From Amycolatopsis dendrobii (lineage in GTDB: Bacteria > Actinomycetota > Actinomycetes > Mycobacteriales > Pseudonocardiaceae): a stretch of DNA of 64,000 bases. The translations under genes were made by a program, and so were the position numbers. Positions 25,868 through 35,812 of the stretch are shown in pieces. The notes below the pieces were generated by a model that made no database searches, was not told the DNA's origin, and saw only the letters and a list, made by a program, of their open reading frames with translations. Location of the stretch: assembly GCF_014145675.1 (NCBI RefSeq), contig NZ_JACGZW010000001.1, positions 248,001-312,000 on the forward strand, given 5' to 3'. Within the stretch, counting starts at the first letter, position 1; every line of letters begins with the position of its first letter.

Positions 25868-27223
25868 TCAGCCCGCCGGGTATCCGGGCAGGGGCCAGGC
25901 GCGGCACAGTTCGACGACTTCGGCGTTGACCTCTGCCCGGATGCACGGGTCGAGCACATGGTCGCGGTCGTCGACGGGCTGGACGGCTCGCAGCACCCGG
26001 TCGGCCAGTCCGGCGCAGCGGGACATGTCGGCCGGGCGCGCGCCTCGCGCGGCGAGTGTGTTCGTGCCGATGCGCAGGCCGCTGGTGACCGCAGACGGGC
26101 GCGGATCGGCTGGGATGTGATTCTTGTTGACGATGATCCCGGCCGACTCGAGCGCCTTCTCGGCGACGAGGCCGCTGATGCCCAGCGGTGTGAGATCCAG
26201 CAGCACGATGTGGTTGTCCGTGCCGCCGGAGACGACTGTGTAGCCGAGCCTGCCGAAGGCGTCCGCGAGCGCCCGTGCGTCGTCGGCGATCCGGCCGGCC
26301 AGTTCGGCGAACGCCGGAGTGGCGCAGCGGCCGAGCGCGCATGCCTTGGCCGCGATGGTGTTGACTGCGGGCGCGCCCTGGAACAACGGGAAGATCGCGC
26401 GCTGTATCCGCGCCGCCAGCGTGGTGCCGCCGACCGGCCGGTCCCAGTCGCGGCCGCTGAGGATCAGCGCGCCGCGCGGGCCGAACAGCTGTTTGTGGGT
26501 GCAGGTGGTCGTGAGGTGCGCGTGGTCGATCGGGTTCTGGTGGCGCCCGGCCGCGACCAGTCCGGCGATGTGCGAGATGTCGGCGATCAGCATCGCGTCG
26601 ACCTCGTCCGCGATCTCCCGGAACCGGCGGAAATCCACTGCTCTGGGGTAAGCGGTCGCACCGCAGACGATCACCTTGGGACGCACTTGATGCGCGATGG
26701 AGCGCACCTGGTCGTAGTCGATGCCGCCGTCGGGTCCCAGTCCGTAGCCGTGCGCATCGTAGAGCTGTCCGGACATCGACGCCGGCGCGCCGTGCGTGAG
26801 GTGACCGCCCTGCCGCAGTTCCATCCCGAGCAGCGGGTCTCCGGGCCGCATCAGCGCGGCCAGCACTGCCTCGTTCGCCACCGACGCCGAGTGCGACTGG
26901 ACGTTGGCGTAGCGCGCGCCGAACAGCGCGCAGGCGCGGTCGATCGCCAGCTGCTCGATCTCGTCCACCTGCGCGCAGCCGGCGTGGAACCGCCGGCCCG
27001 GGTAGCCCTCGGCGGTTACGTTGACCGCGGGGCTGGCGCTGCATACCAGCACCGACGGGTCGACCACGCTGCACGAGGCGACCATGACCAGAGTGTCGGT
27101 TTGGCGCCGGTACTCCGCTTCGAGCATGCGGTAGAGGTCCGGGTCGGTGGTGCGCAGTCCGTCGATCCCGGCTCTGGCGAGGTCGGGCAGGCGCCCGAGG
27201 GCGGGGAATACGTTGCTGGTCAT
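25868..27223 (-). CDS. Serine hydroxymethyltransferase paralogue with altered active site
   Basis: PLP enzyme of 451 residues aligned throughout with bacterial SHMT: AEGYPGRRFHAG, HGGHLTHG, DISHIAGLVAAG (Asp215, His218) and the PLP lysine in TTTCTHKQLFGPRG (Lys244). The conserved Glu of the ASEN motif (Glu57 in E. coli) is Cys51 here (VASCS), and the two tyrosines of YYGG are Phe79-His80. The folate-dependent reaction of glycine is therefore doubtful. Aldolase activity, alpha-methylserine-type transfer or another PLP reaction is more likely. ATG shares one base with the NRPS-A stop (TGATG). Confidence 0.85.
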   Translation of the reverse strand: MTSNVFPALGRLPDLARAGIDGLRTTDPDLYRMLEAEYRRQTDTLVMVASCSVVDPSVLVCSASPAVNVTAEGYPGRRFHAGCAQVDEIEQLAIDRACALFGARYANVQSHSASVANEAVLAALMRPGDPLLGMELRQGGHLTHGAPASMSGQLYDAHGYGLGPDGGIDYDQVRSIAHQVRPKVIVCGATAYPRAVDFRRFREIADEVDAMLIADISHIAGLVAAGRHQNPIDHAHLTTTCTHKQLFGPRGALILSGRDWDRPVGGTTLAARIQRAIFPLFQGAPAVNTIAAKACALGRCATPAFAELAGRIADDARALADAFGRLGYTVVSGGTDNHIVLLDLTPLGISGLVAEKALESAGIIVNKNHIPADPRPSAVTSGLRIGTNTLAARGARPADMSRCAGLADRVLRAVQPVDDRDHVLDPCIRAEVNAEVVELCRAWPLPGYPAG

Positions 27224-30200
27224 CAGGCCTCCGAGGGAACGTGGCGCGGCTGGTCTTTGATGCGAGCCCAGATCTCGGCGATGCGTGCGGACTGGCCGGG
27301 CTGCGGGTCGAGCGCGGCGACGGCGCGGCCGAGCCCGTTGACGGTGGGGTCTTCGAAAAACGCGCGGATCGGCACCTCGACCCGGAACACCGCCTGGAGC
27401 CGCAGCAGCACTTGGGTCGCGGCGAGCGAATGCCCGCCGAGCCGGAAGAAGTCGTCTTGCACGCCGATCGGCGACCGGTCGAGCACATCGGCGAACGCGC
27501 TGGCCACGACGCGTTCGATCGGCGTCCGCGGGGCGACGAACGGAGCGTCCTGCCCGTTGTCCTCGTCCGGCGGTTCGATCAGCCCCAGGTTCTCCACCCG
27601 GCCCGCCTCATCGGCTCGGGCGAGGATCCCGGTCCGTGCCCACGGTTCTGGATCTCCCGGCACGGCGACGAGATCAGCCAGGTCGTCGCGGCGCAGAAAG
27701 CCGTCCGCGACGAGCGGACCGGCGACGAGCAACTCGCCAGGGACGCCGGGTGGTGCCGGGCGGCCACGCAGGTCGAGGATCGCCAGCCGGGCGCCGGGCA
27801 ACGGACGACCGGTATCCCAGTCGCACGACAGCGGTGCGAGACTGCCATCGCTGACGTCGGGGGACAGGTCGGCGAGGAGCACTTGCCGTCCGCGGAAGAC
27901 GGCGGACAGACATCCGCGCACCGCGCGTTCAGTCCACAGCGGAGCATCGACCGGTCCGGCGTCGGCTGGTCCCGTCGCGACCGTGCGCGCGGCGAGGGTG
28001 TGCTTGCTGAGCACGATCCCCGCTGAGGCGTCGTCGGGGTAGCAGACCAGCGCCGTTTCCTCCGGCACGGACGGTTTGGCATCGAGCCTGTGCACGCCCT
28101 TGTCGTCGAGCAAGAAGGCGAGACGCGCGTCGGTGCGCACCTGCTCGTCCCACCAGTCCGGGCGGGCCGGGTCCATCGGCACGCACGCGGCGCCGGTGCC
28201 GAGCACGGCGAGCAGGCCGGCCATCCAGTCGCGGGCGCTGGTGACCCGCAGGCCGACCGTCATCCCGGGCCTCGCCTCGGCCAGGTCGGCGGCGAGGCGG
28301 TCGACCTGCTGGACGAGTTCGCCATAGGCGAGGCCTTCGATCGCGACGGTTGTGGGTGCATGGTCGCGGACGGCGCCCAGGACGTCGAGGATGTCTGGGA
28401 CGTCCGCCGGCCGCGCGGCAACGGGCAGCGGACCAGACCGGAAGAAGGCGGACAGCGGACGGTCCGGCTCGCGCGCGACCGCCGCGAGCAGTTCGGCGAA
28501 TTCCTCGCTGATGCGGACGATGGTGTCCGCGGCGAACAGGTCCCGGTTGTATTCGAAATAGCCTTCGAGCGCGTCGCTGGATTCCCAGAGCGACACGGTG
28601 AGTTCGAACATCGCGGTCTCTGTTTCGACGTCCACCAGATCGACGTCGAGGTCGGCGAGCCGGGGCCGCGACCGCGGTGCGTTCTGCAGCGCGAAGTTGA
28701 CCTGGAACAGTGGGTTGCGTGCGAGGTTCCGGCTCGGCTGCAGCGTTTCCACGAGCAGTTCGAACGGCACGTCCTGATGGGCGTATGCGTCGACGCAGAC
28801 CCCGCGGACGCGCGCGGCCAGTTCGGTGAACGTCGGGTCCCCGGTGAGGTCGACCCGCAGCGGGAGGGTATTGGCGAAGAACCCGATCAGATCCTCGGTC
28901 TCCAGGCGGGTGCGGCCGGACGTCGGGCTGCCGATCACGACGTCGTCGGCGTGGCTGCTCCGCCCGATCACGACGCCGAACGCTGCCAACAGCACCATGA
29001 AGAGCGTGCAATCGGCGGCACGGCACAGCTCCCGCAAGCCTCGCACCGCCGGTGCGGGCAGCTGCCAGGGCACGCTGGCGCCGGCGAACGTCTGCACCGG
29101 GGGCCGCGCGAAGTCGGCCGGCAGCCGGCGCGGCGAGGGATCGGCGAGCGTCTCTGCCCAGTGGTCCAGGGAGCCGGCGAGCTGGTCGGGTGTGCGGTGC
29201 GTGCGCTGCCACACCGCAAAGTCGGGGTACTGGATCACGGGATCCGCGACCGGGTCGGCCACACCGCGCAACGCGCTCGTGTACCCGGCCGCGATCTCGT
29301 CGGTGAGCACAGCCAGCGACCATCCGTCGACAACGATGTGGTGCATCACCAGCAACAGCACGTGCTCCGTTTCGCGGAGACGGTAGAGGGTGGCCCGCAG
29401 CATCGGCCCGCGCGCGAGGTCGAACGGCAATCGCGTGCGTTCGGTGAGTTCGTTCGCCAGTCCTTCGACTGTGGTGCCCGGCGTGCACTCGACCTGCTCG
29501 ATGGAGACAGCGGCCGTGTCGGCGACCTGCTGGACCGGGCCGGCTTCGGATGTCGCGAAGGTGGTCCGCAGCGCGGCGTGGCGGCGGACGACAGCGTCGA
29601 CCGCGCGGTCCAAGGCGTCGTGGTCGAGGTTGCCGCTGATCCGCACGGCGACGGGAACGTTGTACGTCGGAGTTCCCGGCCAGAGCCGGTCGAGGAACCA
29701 CAGTTGTTGCTGGGCATAGGAAAGCGGGGCGGGATCGTCGCTCGCGACGGGGACGGGCGCGGGCACGAGGTCGCGCTCCCCGGCCAGTGCGTCGTCGACG
29801 ACCTTCGCGAGGGCGCGGACCGTGGCGGCAGAGAACACCGATCGCACCGGTACGTCGACACCGAACGCCGCGCGGATTCGGGCCACCAGCTGGATGACGA
29901 GCAACGAATGCCCGCCCCGGGCGAAGAAATCGTCGTCCGGCGCGACGTGTCCGACGCCGAGAAGGTCGGCGAACATGCCCGCGAGCACCTGCCCGGTCGG
30001 CTCGGCGGACTCGCCGTCGCCAACCCCGTCGAGGTCGATTTCCGGCAGTGCGCTCGCGTCGAGCTTGCCGCGAGCGGTCAGCGGAAGTTCCGGCAGCCAG
30101 CAGAACGCAGCCGGGATCATCGCGCTGAGGAGCCGCTGCAGCAGTTCGTCGCGCAGCTCGCGAGCCGACGGCGGTGCGCCTGCGGCCACCAGATACGCGA

Positions 30201-33200
30201 CGAGGGCGGGATCGCCGTCCGGGCGGCGTACTTCCCGGATCGCTGCGTCGGCGACGCCGCGGCAGGCGCGCAGCGCGGCCTCGATCTCGGCGATCTCGAT
30301 GCGTACGCCGTGGATCTTCAGCTGGCGGTCGGCGCGGCCGGCGAACTCGAGCGTCCGGTCCGGCAGCAGCCGGGCGAGGTCGCCGGTGCGGTACGCCCGT
30401 GCCCCGGGCGCCTCGGCGAACGGGTCCGGCCGGAACCTGTCGGCGGTGAGACCCGGCTGTCCTGCGTAGCCTCGAGCGATGCCCGCGCCGCCGACGTGGA
30501 TCTGACCGAGCGCGCCCGGCGGGGCAGGGTTGCCGTGCCGGTCGAGCAGATGCAGCGTCGCGTTCGGGATCGGGACGCCGATCGGGACGTCCGGGCGGTC
30601 GGTCGCGGTCGCTGCGCGGTGCGCGCTGCACCAGACTGTCGCTTCGGTCGGTCCGTATTCGTTGACGAAGGCGGTAGCGGGCAGCGCGGTGCGATGCGCC
30701 TCGTGCACCTCGCGCGGGCAGGCCTCGCCGGCGACCACGACCGAGCGCAACTCCGGCAGATCTCCAGGCTCAAGCAGACGCAGCAGCATCCGGTAGAGCG
30801 ACGGCACGCTCTCGAAGTGGCTGATCCGGTGCGCGCGCAGCAGCTCAAGATGATGCTCCGGATCCTGCTCGTGCCCCGGCTCGGGCAGCACGAGCGTGCC
30901 GCCGTCGTAGAGCGTCCAGAACAGCCCGGCCACTGAGCTGTCGAATCCCAGCGACGAGATCAGCAGGAAACTCCGCACCCGATCCGGGAAGTACTCCCGC
31001 CGCGCATGGGTCGAGGCCACCAGATTGGCATGGCTGACGCCGATGCCCTTCGGCCGTCCGGTCGAGCCGGACGTGTACATCACGTAGGCGAGGTTGTCGG
31101 GCACTGCACGGGGCAAGGGCGCGCCGACGGGTGCTGCGTCGGGCACTTCGGTGAGCACGGTCGCGACCCGGGCGTCGCGCAGGATGTGCCCGACACGCTC
31201 CGGGGGCGCGTCCGGGTCGGTGAACACGTAAGCGCCGCCAGCCAGCAGCACTCCGAGGATTGCGGCGACAGCGTCGGCGGAACGGGGCATCGAGATGCCG
31301 ACCGGTGTCTCGGGGCCGACGCCTTCCGCGACCAGGTGTTCGGCGACGGCGGTGGCGCGGCTGAACAGCGATCGGTAGGTCAGTGCGGTCGTTCCGGAGC
31401 GGACCGCCACGGTGTCTGGGCATTGCCTGGCGCGCTCCGCGATCAGCTCGGGCATCGTGCGGTCGGCGGGAAAGCTCGTTGTGGTCGCGTTCCACCGGCG
31501 GACCGCGTCGCGTTCCGGTCCGGTCTGCATGGCGAGGTCTCCGATTCGCCGCTCGGGCCGGCGCAGGGCATCGGCCAGCAGCGTCGCGAGATGATCCGCT
31601 AGTCGGGCGACAAGACCGCAGGTGAGGACGTCGGTGTTGTATTCCCACGACGCCACCCAGGCATCGCCGGACCGGGCGACGCGGAGCGCCAGGTCGAACG
31701 CGGCGCCGGGATGCGGCAGTGAGCGGCTGACGAGCGTGCTGGCACCGAGTCCCAGACAGACACCGGGTTCGTCGACGGCCAGTTCGGCCAGGCCGTCGTC
31801 GCCGGGTGCCTGTTCGAGGGTGAACATCACCTGGAACAGTGCGGGCCTGCTCGGGTCGACGCGATCTGCGCGGTCGGCGACGATCCTGGCCAGCGGATAG
31901 GCCTGGTGCGTCAGCGCGGCGTCGACCGTCTCGCGGTTGGCACCGAGGAGCGCACGGAACGTCGGATTGTCTCCGAGTTCGGCGCGTACGACCACAGTGT
32001 TGAGCAGGTACCCGCAGGTGGCAGCGAAGGCAGGGCGGCGGCGGTCGGCAACCGGCGTGCCGACTAGCACGCTGTCGACTCCCGTGTAGCGGTGCAGCAC
32101 GGTTTGGAGAGCGGAGAGCACGACCAGGTACGGCGTGGCGCCTTCGGCCGTGGCGAGGTCGCGGACGGCGCGGGCGAGATCAGCTGAAAGCGTCTGCCGG
32201 TGCGTGGCGCCGGCATTGGTCTGGACTGGCGGTCGCCGACGCAGGTCCGGGAGATCCAGCGGGGGCAGGTCGCCGTTGAGCTGGTGCAGCCAGTACCGGC
32301 GCAGCTGCGCTCCTTTGGCAGCCAGGACTCCGGCATGATGGCTCGCATACGCGGTGAACGAAGGGCTGGCCGGCAGATCCGGGTCTGTGCCGGCCGCCAG
32401 TGCCGGATACGCCTGCTGCAGTTCGCGCACGAGGATCGGCAACGACCACAGGTCGACGGCGAGATGATGCGCGGCGAGCAGGAGTACCGGGCGGCCGTCG
32501 GCGGGGATGAGCAGAGACGCGGCGAAGAGCGATCCGCTTTCCAGGTCGAAGGGCCGCTGCGCGCACTCGGCCAGTCGCGCGTCGAGATCGCCGGTGACGT
32601 GCTCGACTTCGAGAACCGAGGCAGGGGCGGGCATCACCGCGCAGCGCGGACGGCCGTTTTCGTTGCCGAAAGCCGTGCGCAGCGCGTCGTGCCGGGCAAC
32701 GAGCAGGCACAGCGCGCGGTCGAGGGCCTCGACGTCCAGTTCGCCGTCTTCGACGGTGAAGGCGCGGGCAAGCTGGTAGACGTGGCTGTCTGGCTCGAGT
32801 TGCTGCAGGAACCAGATCGCTTGCTGCGGCTCGGTAGGCAGGTCAGCCGCAGAGGCAGCTGCGACGGGAGCGGCTGGGGTTTCCGCAAGCCGGTCGGCGA
32901 CGGCCGTCGCGAGGTCGGTCAGGGAGGTGGCGAGCGCGCTGGCGACCGGGAGCTCGATTCCGAGATCCGCCTCGATCCGGTGCAGCAACTCGACCGAGCC
33001 CACTGAGTCGAGGCCGAGCAGCGCCAGCGGACGGGTGGTGTCGATGCTGCTCGAGCCGACCGCGTGCTCGACGCTCTCGCGCAGGTAATCGAGGATCGCG
33101 GCGTGTTGTCGGTCGGCGAGCCGCTGCGGGCCAATCGGGGCCGGACTCGGGGCGCTGCTGTCCAGCCGCGGCAGCCGGTTGTCGAGATAGTCCTGGCGGC

Positions 33201-34815
33201 ACGCGGATCTCCGCACTTTGCCGCTGGAGGTCTTGGGGATGCTTCCCGGCGGCGTCAGCACCACCTCACGGATCGGGAGGTCCAGTGAACCGCCGAGCGC
33301 GCGACGCAGGTCGGCTGCCACCGTGCCCGGTTCCGCGGCGCGGGAGAGTTCGGCAACGACCACGACCTGCTCGGATTCCTCGTCGTCGATCCCGAACGCG
33401 ACGACTCGCCCCGGACGCACCGCGGGCTGCGCCTCGACCGCGGCCTGCTCGATGTCGTGCGGGTAGACGTTGCGTCCGCGGATGACGATGAGGTCCTTGC
33501 TTCGGCCGGTGACGTAAAGCTCGCCGTCGGCGAGAAAGCCGAGATCGCCGGTGTGCAGCCAGCCATCGGCGGCGAACGTCGGCTGATCCTGCTCGGCCTC
33601 GTCCCAGTACCCGTCGGCGACCGTTGGACCCGCGACGCGGATTTCTCCTATCGTGCGGTCCGCGACTGGCTCGCCGGACTCGGGATCCGCGACTGACACT
33701 TCGAGCGATGCCGGGACGACGCCGCAGCCGACGAGCGACAGCGAGTCCACTGTGGACTTCGGGGTCGTGGCAATCCCGTTCGCCAGCCCGTACGCGCTCA
33801 CCTCGCGGACGCGGACGTCCTCGGAAGCGGGCTTGCCGGTGACGATGAGCGTCGCCTCGGCAAGACCGTAGCAGGGCAGGAACGCTCGGCGGCGGAACCC
33901 ATACGGCGCGAAGGTCTCAGCGAACCGGTCCATAGTGGACGCACGGATCGGTTCGGCGCCGTTGAAGGCGACCCGCCAGCTCGACAGGTCCAGTCCGGCC
34001 GCAGCATTCGCGGCGAACTTGCGGGCGCACAGGTCGTAGGCGAAATTCGGGCCGCCGCTGGTCGTGATCCGGCGGTCGGAGATTTCGCGCAGCCACCACA
34101 GGGGCCGAGCGATGAAGTCGAGCGGTGACATGAGCACCACCGGGAAGTCGGCGAACAGCGGCTGCAGGACGCCGCCGATGAGGCCCATGTCGTGGTACAG
34201 CGGGAGCCAGCTCAGGCCGCGGCTTTCGCTGGATTCCCCGAAGATCTCGGTGATGAGACCGCTGTTGTGCAACAGGTTTTCATGGCTGAGCACGACACCC
34301 TTGGGCGTGCCGGTCGATCCGGAGGTGTACTGCAGGAACGCCGTGGCGCCGGGCTGGACGTCAGGACGTGCCCACGAGTCGGCCAGCGCCGGATCGACTG
34401 CGTCGCTCGCGAGCCATTCGAGCGGCGGCAGCCGGTTGCCGAGCGACTCCGCCAACGGCGTCAACGCGGTGGTGGTGAGCGCAGCGGCCGGACGCGCGTT
34501 GGCGATGACGGCGGCCAGCCGCGGCAGCGTCCGGTCGAGATCGGCCGGATCCGGAGGAAATACGGGAACGGCTTGCGCACCGGCGAACAGACATCCGAAG
34601 AACGCCGTGACAAACTCCGGCCCGTGCGGGTGCATCAGCAGTACCCGCGCGCCGGCCAGACCGCGCGCGGCGAGGTCGGCGCCGAGCGCGCGGGCCCGGT
34701 CGGCCAGCACTCGGAACGGCAGTTGAGTGCTGCCCTCCGGACCGGCGAACTCGTACCCGTGCGCCCGGTCTGCCCGGGCTAGGAGCAGATCGACCAGTGT
34801 GGTCACCGGCGGCAT
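27223..34815 (-). CDS. NRPS-A: FAAL-ACP-C-A-T-C-A*-T lipo-initiation synthetase
   Basis: 2530-residue initiation protein. Residues 1 to about 560: fatty acyl-AMP ligase (YTSGSTGTPKG, YHDMGLIGGVLQPLF). ACP near Ser603 (LGLDSVGSVEL). First C domain with AAHHLAVDLWS near 784. First A domain about 1100-1610, with read-out D-S-A-E-V-A-E-V-W-K, an acidic pocket of uncertain substrate. T with GGHSL near 1633. Second C with [10 protein letters not shown] near 1827. A severely shortened A-like segment about 2115-2410 lacks the TSGSTG loop, the YGPTE motif and the A10 lysine. Final T near 2460. ATG 34815 follows AGGTGGGAC. It starts 21 bases after MbtH. Confidence 0.92.
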   Translation of the reverse strand: MPPVTTLVDLLLARADRAHGYEFAGPEGSTQLPFRVLADRARALGADLAARGLAGARVLLMHPHGPEFVTAFFGCLFAGAQAVPVFPPDPADLDRTLPRLAAVIANARPAAALTTTALTPLAESLGNRLPPLEWLASDAVDPALADSWARPDVQPGATAFLQYTSGSTGTPKGVVLSHENLLHNSGLITEIFGESSESRGLSWLPLYHDMGLIGGVLQPLFADFPVVLMSPLDFIARPLWWLREISDRRITTSGGPNFAYDLCARKFAANAAAGLDLSSWRVAFNGAEPIRASTMDRFAETFAPYGFRRRAFLPCYGLAEATLIVTGKPASEDVRVREVSAYGLANGIATTPKSTVDSLSLVGCGVVPASLEVSVADPESGEPVADRTIGEIRVAGPTVADGYWDEAEQDQPTFAADGWLHTGDLGFLADGELYVTGRSKDLIVIRGRNVYPHDIEQAAVEAQPAVRPGRVVAFGIDDEESEQVVVVAELSRAAEPGTVAADLRRALGGSLDLPIREVVLTPPGSIPKTSSGKVRRSACRQDYLDNRLPRLDSSAPSPAPIGPQRLADRQHAAILDYLRESVEHAVGSSSIDTTRPLALLGLDSVGSVELLHRIEADLGIELPVASALATSLTDLATAVADRLAETPAAPVAAASAADLPTEPQQAIWFLQQLEPDSHVYQLARAFTVEDGELDVEALDRALCLLVARHDALRTAFGNENGRPRCAVMPAPASVLEVEHVTGDLDARLAECAQRPFDLESGSLFAASLLIPADGRPVLLLAAHHLAVDLWSLPILVRELQQAYPALAAGTDPDLPASPSFTAYASHHAGVLAAKGAQLRRYWLHQLNGDLPPLDLPDLRRRPPVQTNAGATHRQTLSADLARAVRDLATAEGATPYLVVLSALQTVLHRYTGVDSVLVGTPVADRRRPAFAATCGYLLNTVVVRAELGDNPTFRALLGANRETVDAALTHQAYPLARIVADRADRVDPSRPALFQVMFTLEQAPGDDGLAELAVDEPGVCLGLGASTLVSRSLPHPGAAFDLALRVARSGDAWVASWEYNTDVLTCGLVARLADHLATLLADALRRPERRIGDLAMQTGPERDAVRRWNATTTSFPADRTMPELIAERARQCPDTVAVRSGTTALTYRSLFSRATAVAEHLVAEGVGPETPVGISMPRSADAVAAILGVLLAGGAYVFTDPDAPPERVGHILRDARVATVLTEVPDAAPVGAPLPRAVPDNLAYVMYTSGSTGRPKGIGVSHANLVASTHARREYFPDRVRSFLLISSLGFDSSVAGLFWTLYDGGTLVLPEPGHEQDPEHHLELLRAHRISHFESVPSLYRMLLRLLEPGDLPELRSVVVAGEACPREVHEAHRTALPATAFVNEYGPTEATVWCSAHRAATATDRPDVPIGVPIPNATLHLLDRHGNPAPPGALGQIHVGGAGIARGYAGQPGLTADRFRPDPFAEAPGARAYRTGDLARLLPDRTLEFAGRADRQLKIHGVRIEIAEIEAALRACRGVADAAIREVRRPDGDPALVAYLVAAGAPPSARELRDELLQRLLSAMIPAAFCWLPELPLTARGKLDASALPEIDLDGVGDGESAEPTGQVLAGMFADLLGVGHVAPDDDFFARGGHSLLVIQLVARIRAAFGVDVPVRSVFSAATVRALAKVVDDALAGERDLVPAPVPVASDDPAPLSYAQQQLWFLDRLWPGTPTYNVPVAVRISGNLDHDALDRAVDAVVRRHAALRTTFATSEAGPVQQVADTAAVSIEQVECTPGTTVEGLANELTERTRLPFDLARGPMLRATLYRLRETEHVLLLVMHHIVVDGWSLAVLTDEIAAGYTSALRGVADPVADPVIQYPDFAVWQRTHRTPDQLAGSLDHWAETLADPSPRRLPADFARPPVQTFAGASVPWQLPAPAVRGLRELCRAADCTLFMVLLAAFGVVIGRSSHADDVVIGSPTSGRTRLETEDLIGFFANTLPLRVDLTGDPTFTELAARVRGVCVDAYAHQDVPFELLVETLQPSRNLARNPLFQVNFALQNAPRSRPRLADLDVDLVDVETETAMFELTVSLWESSDALEGYFEYNRDLFAADTIVRISEEFAELLAAVAREPDRPLSAFFRSGPLPVAARPADVPDILDVLGAVRDHAPTTVAIEGLAYGELVQQVDRLAADLAEARPGMTVGLRVTSARDWMAGLLAVLGTGAACVPMDPARPDWWDEQVRTDARLAFLLDDKGVHRLDAKPSVPEETALVCYPDDASAGIVLSKHTLAARTVATGPADAGPVDAPLWTERAVRGCLSAVFRGRQVLLADLSPDVSDGSLAPLSCDWDTGRPLPGARLAILDLRGRPAPPGVPGELLVAGPLVADGFLRRDDLADLVAVPGDPEPWARTGILARADEAGRVENLGLIEPPDEDNGQDAPFVAPRTPIERVVASAFADVLDRSPIGVQDDFFRLGGHSLAATQVLLRLQAVFRVEVPIRAFFEDPTVNGLGRAVAALDPQPGQSARIAEIWARIKDQPRHVPSEA

Positions 34816-34835
34816 GTCCCACCTCGCAATGTCGG

Positions 34836-35039
34836 TCAGGCGTCCATCGCCTGGCGGAGGCTCAGCGGTCGCATGTCGGTCCAAACCTCGTTGATGTAGG
34901 CCAGGCATTCGGCTTTCGTGCCGGAGCGTCCGGTCAAGGTCCATCCGGCCGGCAGTTCGCGCTCTGCCGGCCAGATCGAGTACTGCTCCTCGTGGTTGAC
35001 CACAGCCGCGTAGGTGGTGTTGTCGTCCTCGTCGTTCAT
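34836..35039 (-). CDS. MbtH-like NRPS chaperone
   Basis: 67-residue MbtH-family protein that binds and activates NRPS adenylation domains. It carries the diagnostic residues [14 protein letters not shown] and [12 protein letters not shown]. Its ATG overlaps the thioesterase stop (ATGA), and NRPS-A follows directly. It may serve all five NRPS proteins of the cluster; no other MbtH gene is present in the window. Confidence 0.97.
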   Translation of the reverse strand: MNDEDDNTTYAAVVNHEEQYSIWPAERELPAGWTLTGRSGTKAECLAYINEVWTDMRPLSLRQAMDA

Positions 35040-35812
35040 GCGCGTCGTCCTTTCGGTCGGTCGAGCCCGGCTTGAACCGGGTCGAAATCGGTCGCGAGCA
35101 CCGTCCTCAGCGAGGGCGGTGCGTTGAGAAAGCTGAAGTGCCCGCCTTCGAGCCGGTGGTGGCGCACCGTGCCGTAGGCGTCCCAGCCGCGCATGGACTC
35201 GGCGGGGACTTCTCTGTCCTCGGACCAGGCGAGGACAGAGAGTGCGACGCCGAGCGGCTCGGGCGCGGGTGGCTGGTAGCGCCGGTGGATCTCGACGTCG
35301 GCCCGGAGCACGCGCACGCCGAGGTCGATGAACGCGGGTGCCGGATCGCCGCCGAGTTGCCGGATCAGCGTCGCCAGTTCGGTCCGCAGAGCCTCGTCGT
35401 CCAGCCGGAGGAACCGCGACGGCGGACCGTCGTCAGGCGCGGGCTGAGCCGAGACGAACAGCCGTGCCGGCGCGGTCCCACGGCCGTGCAGTCGTTGCGC
35501 AGCAACGAATGCGGCGACGGCGGAACCGCAATGCCCGAAGAGGGCGAACGGGCGGTCCAGCAGCGGTGCCAGCGCGTCGGCGAGTTCGTCGGCGAGTTCT
35601 TCGAACGTGGGCGGCAGCGGATCGCGCAGCCGGTTCTCCCGCCCGGGCAGTTGCACCGGGCACAGCTCCGTGGTGCCGAGATAGCGTGGCCAGTTCCGGT
35701 ACATGCTCGCGCCGCACCCGGGGTAGGGCAGGCAGAATACCCGGGCGCGCGCTCGGGGGCTCGGCGTGCGCAAGAGCCAGCGGTTCGCGCGCGCGGTCGT
35801 CGCAGGGCTCAT
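35036..35812 (-). CDS. Type II thioesterase with cysteine nucleophile
   Basis: 258-residue alpha/beta-hydrolase thioesterase. It has [25 protein letters not shown] and a C-terminal LEGGHFSFL histidine, but the nucleophile elbow reads GHCGS (Cys95), not GHSxG. Cysteine thioesterases are known among NRPS and PKS release enzymes and favour transfer over hydrolysis. It may therefore shuttle an acyl or aminoacyl group between carriers rather than only edit. Its ATG overlaps the MFS stop and its own stop overlaps MbtH, so expression is coupled. Confidence 0.88.
   Translation of the reverse strand: MSPATTARANRWLLRTPSPRARARVFCLPYPGCGASMYRNWPRYLGTTELCPVQLPGRENRLRDPLPPTFEELADELADALAPLLDRPFALFGHCGSAVAAFVAAQRLHGRGTAPARLFVSAQPAPDDGPPSRFLRLDDEALRTELATLIRQLGGDPAPAFIDLGVRVLRADVEIHRRYQPPAPEPLGVALSVLAWSEDREVPAESMRGWDAYGTVRHHRLEGGHFSFLNAPPSLRTVLATDFDPVQAGLDRPKGRRA

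Noticed and set aside
34816-34944. Extended N-terminus of NRPS-A
   Set aside because: It would run into the MbtH gene; ATG 34815 has AGGTGGGAC upstream and starts at the usual FAAL N-terminus.
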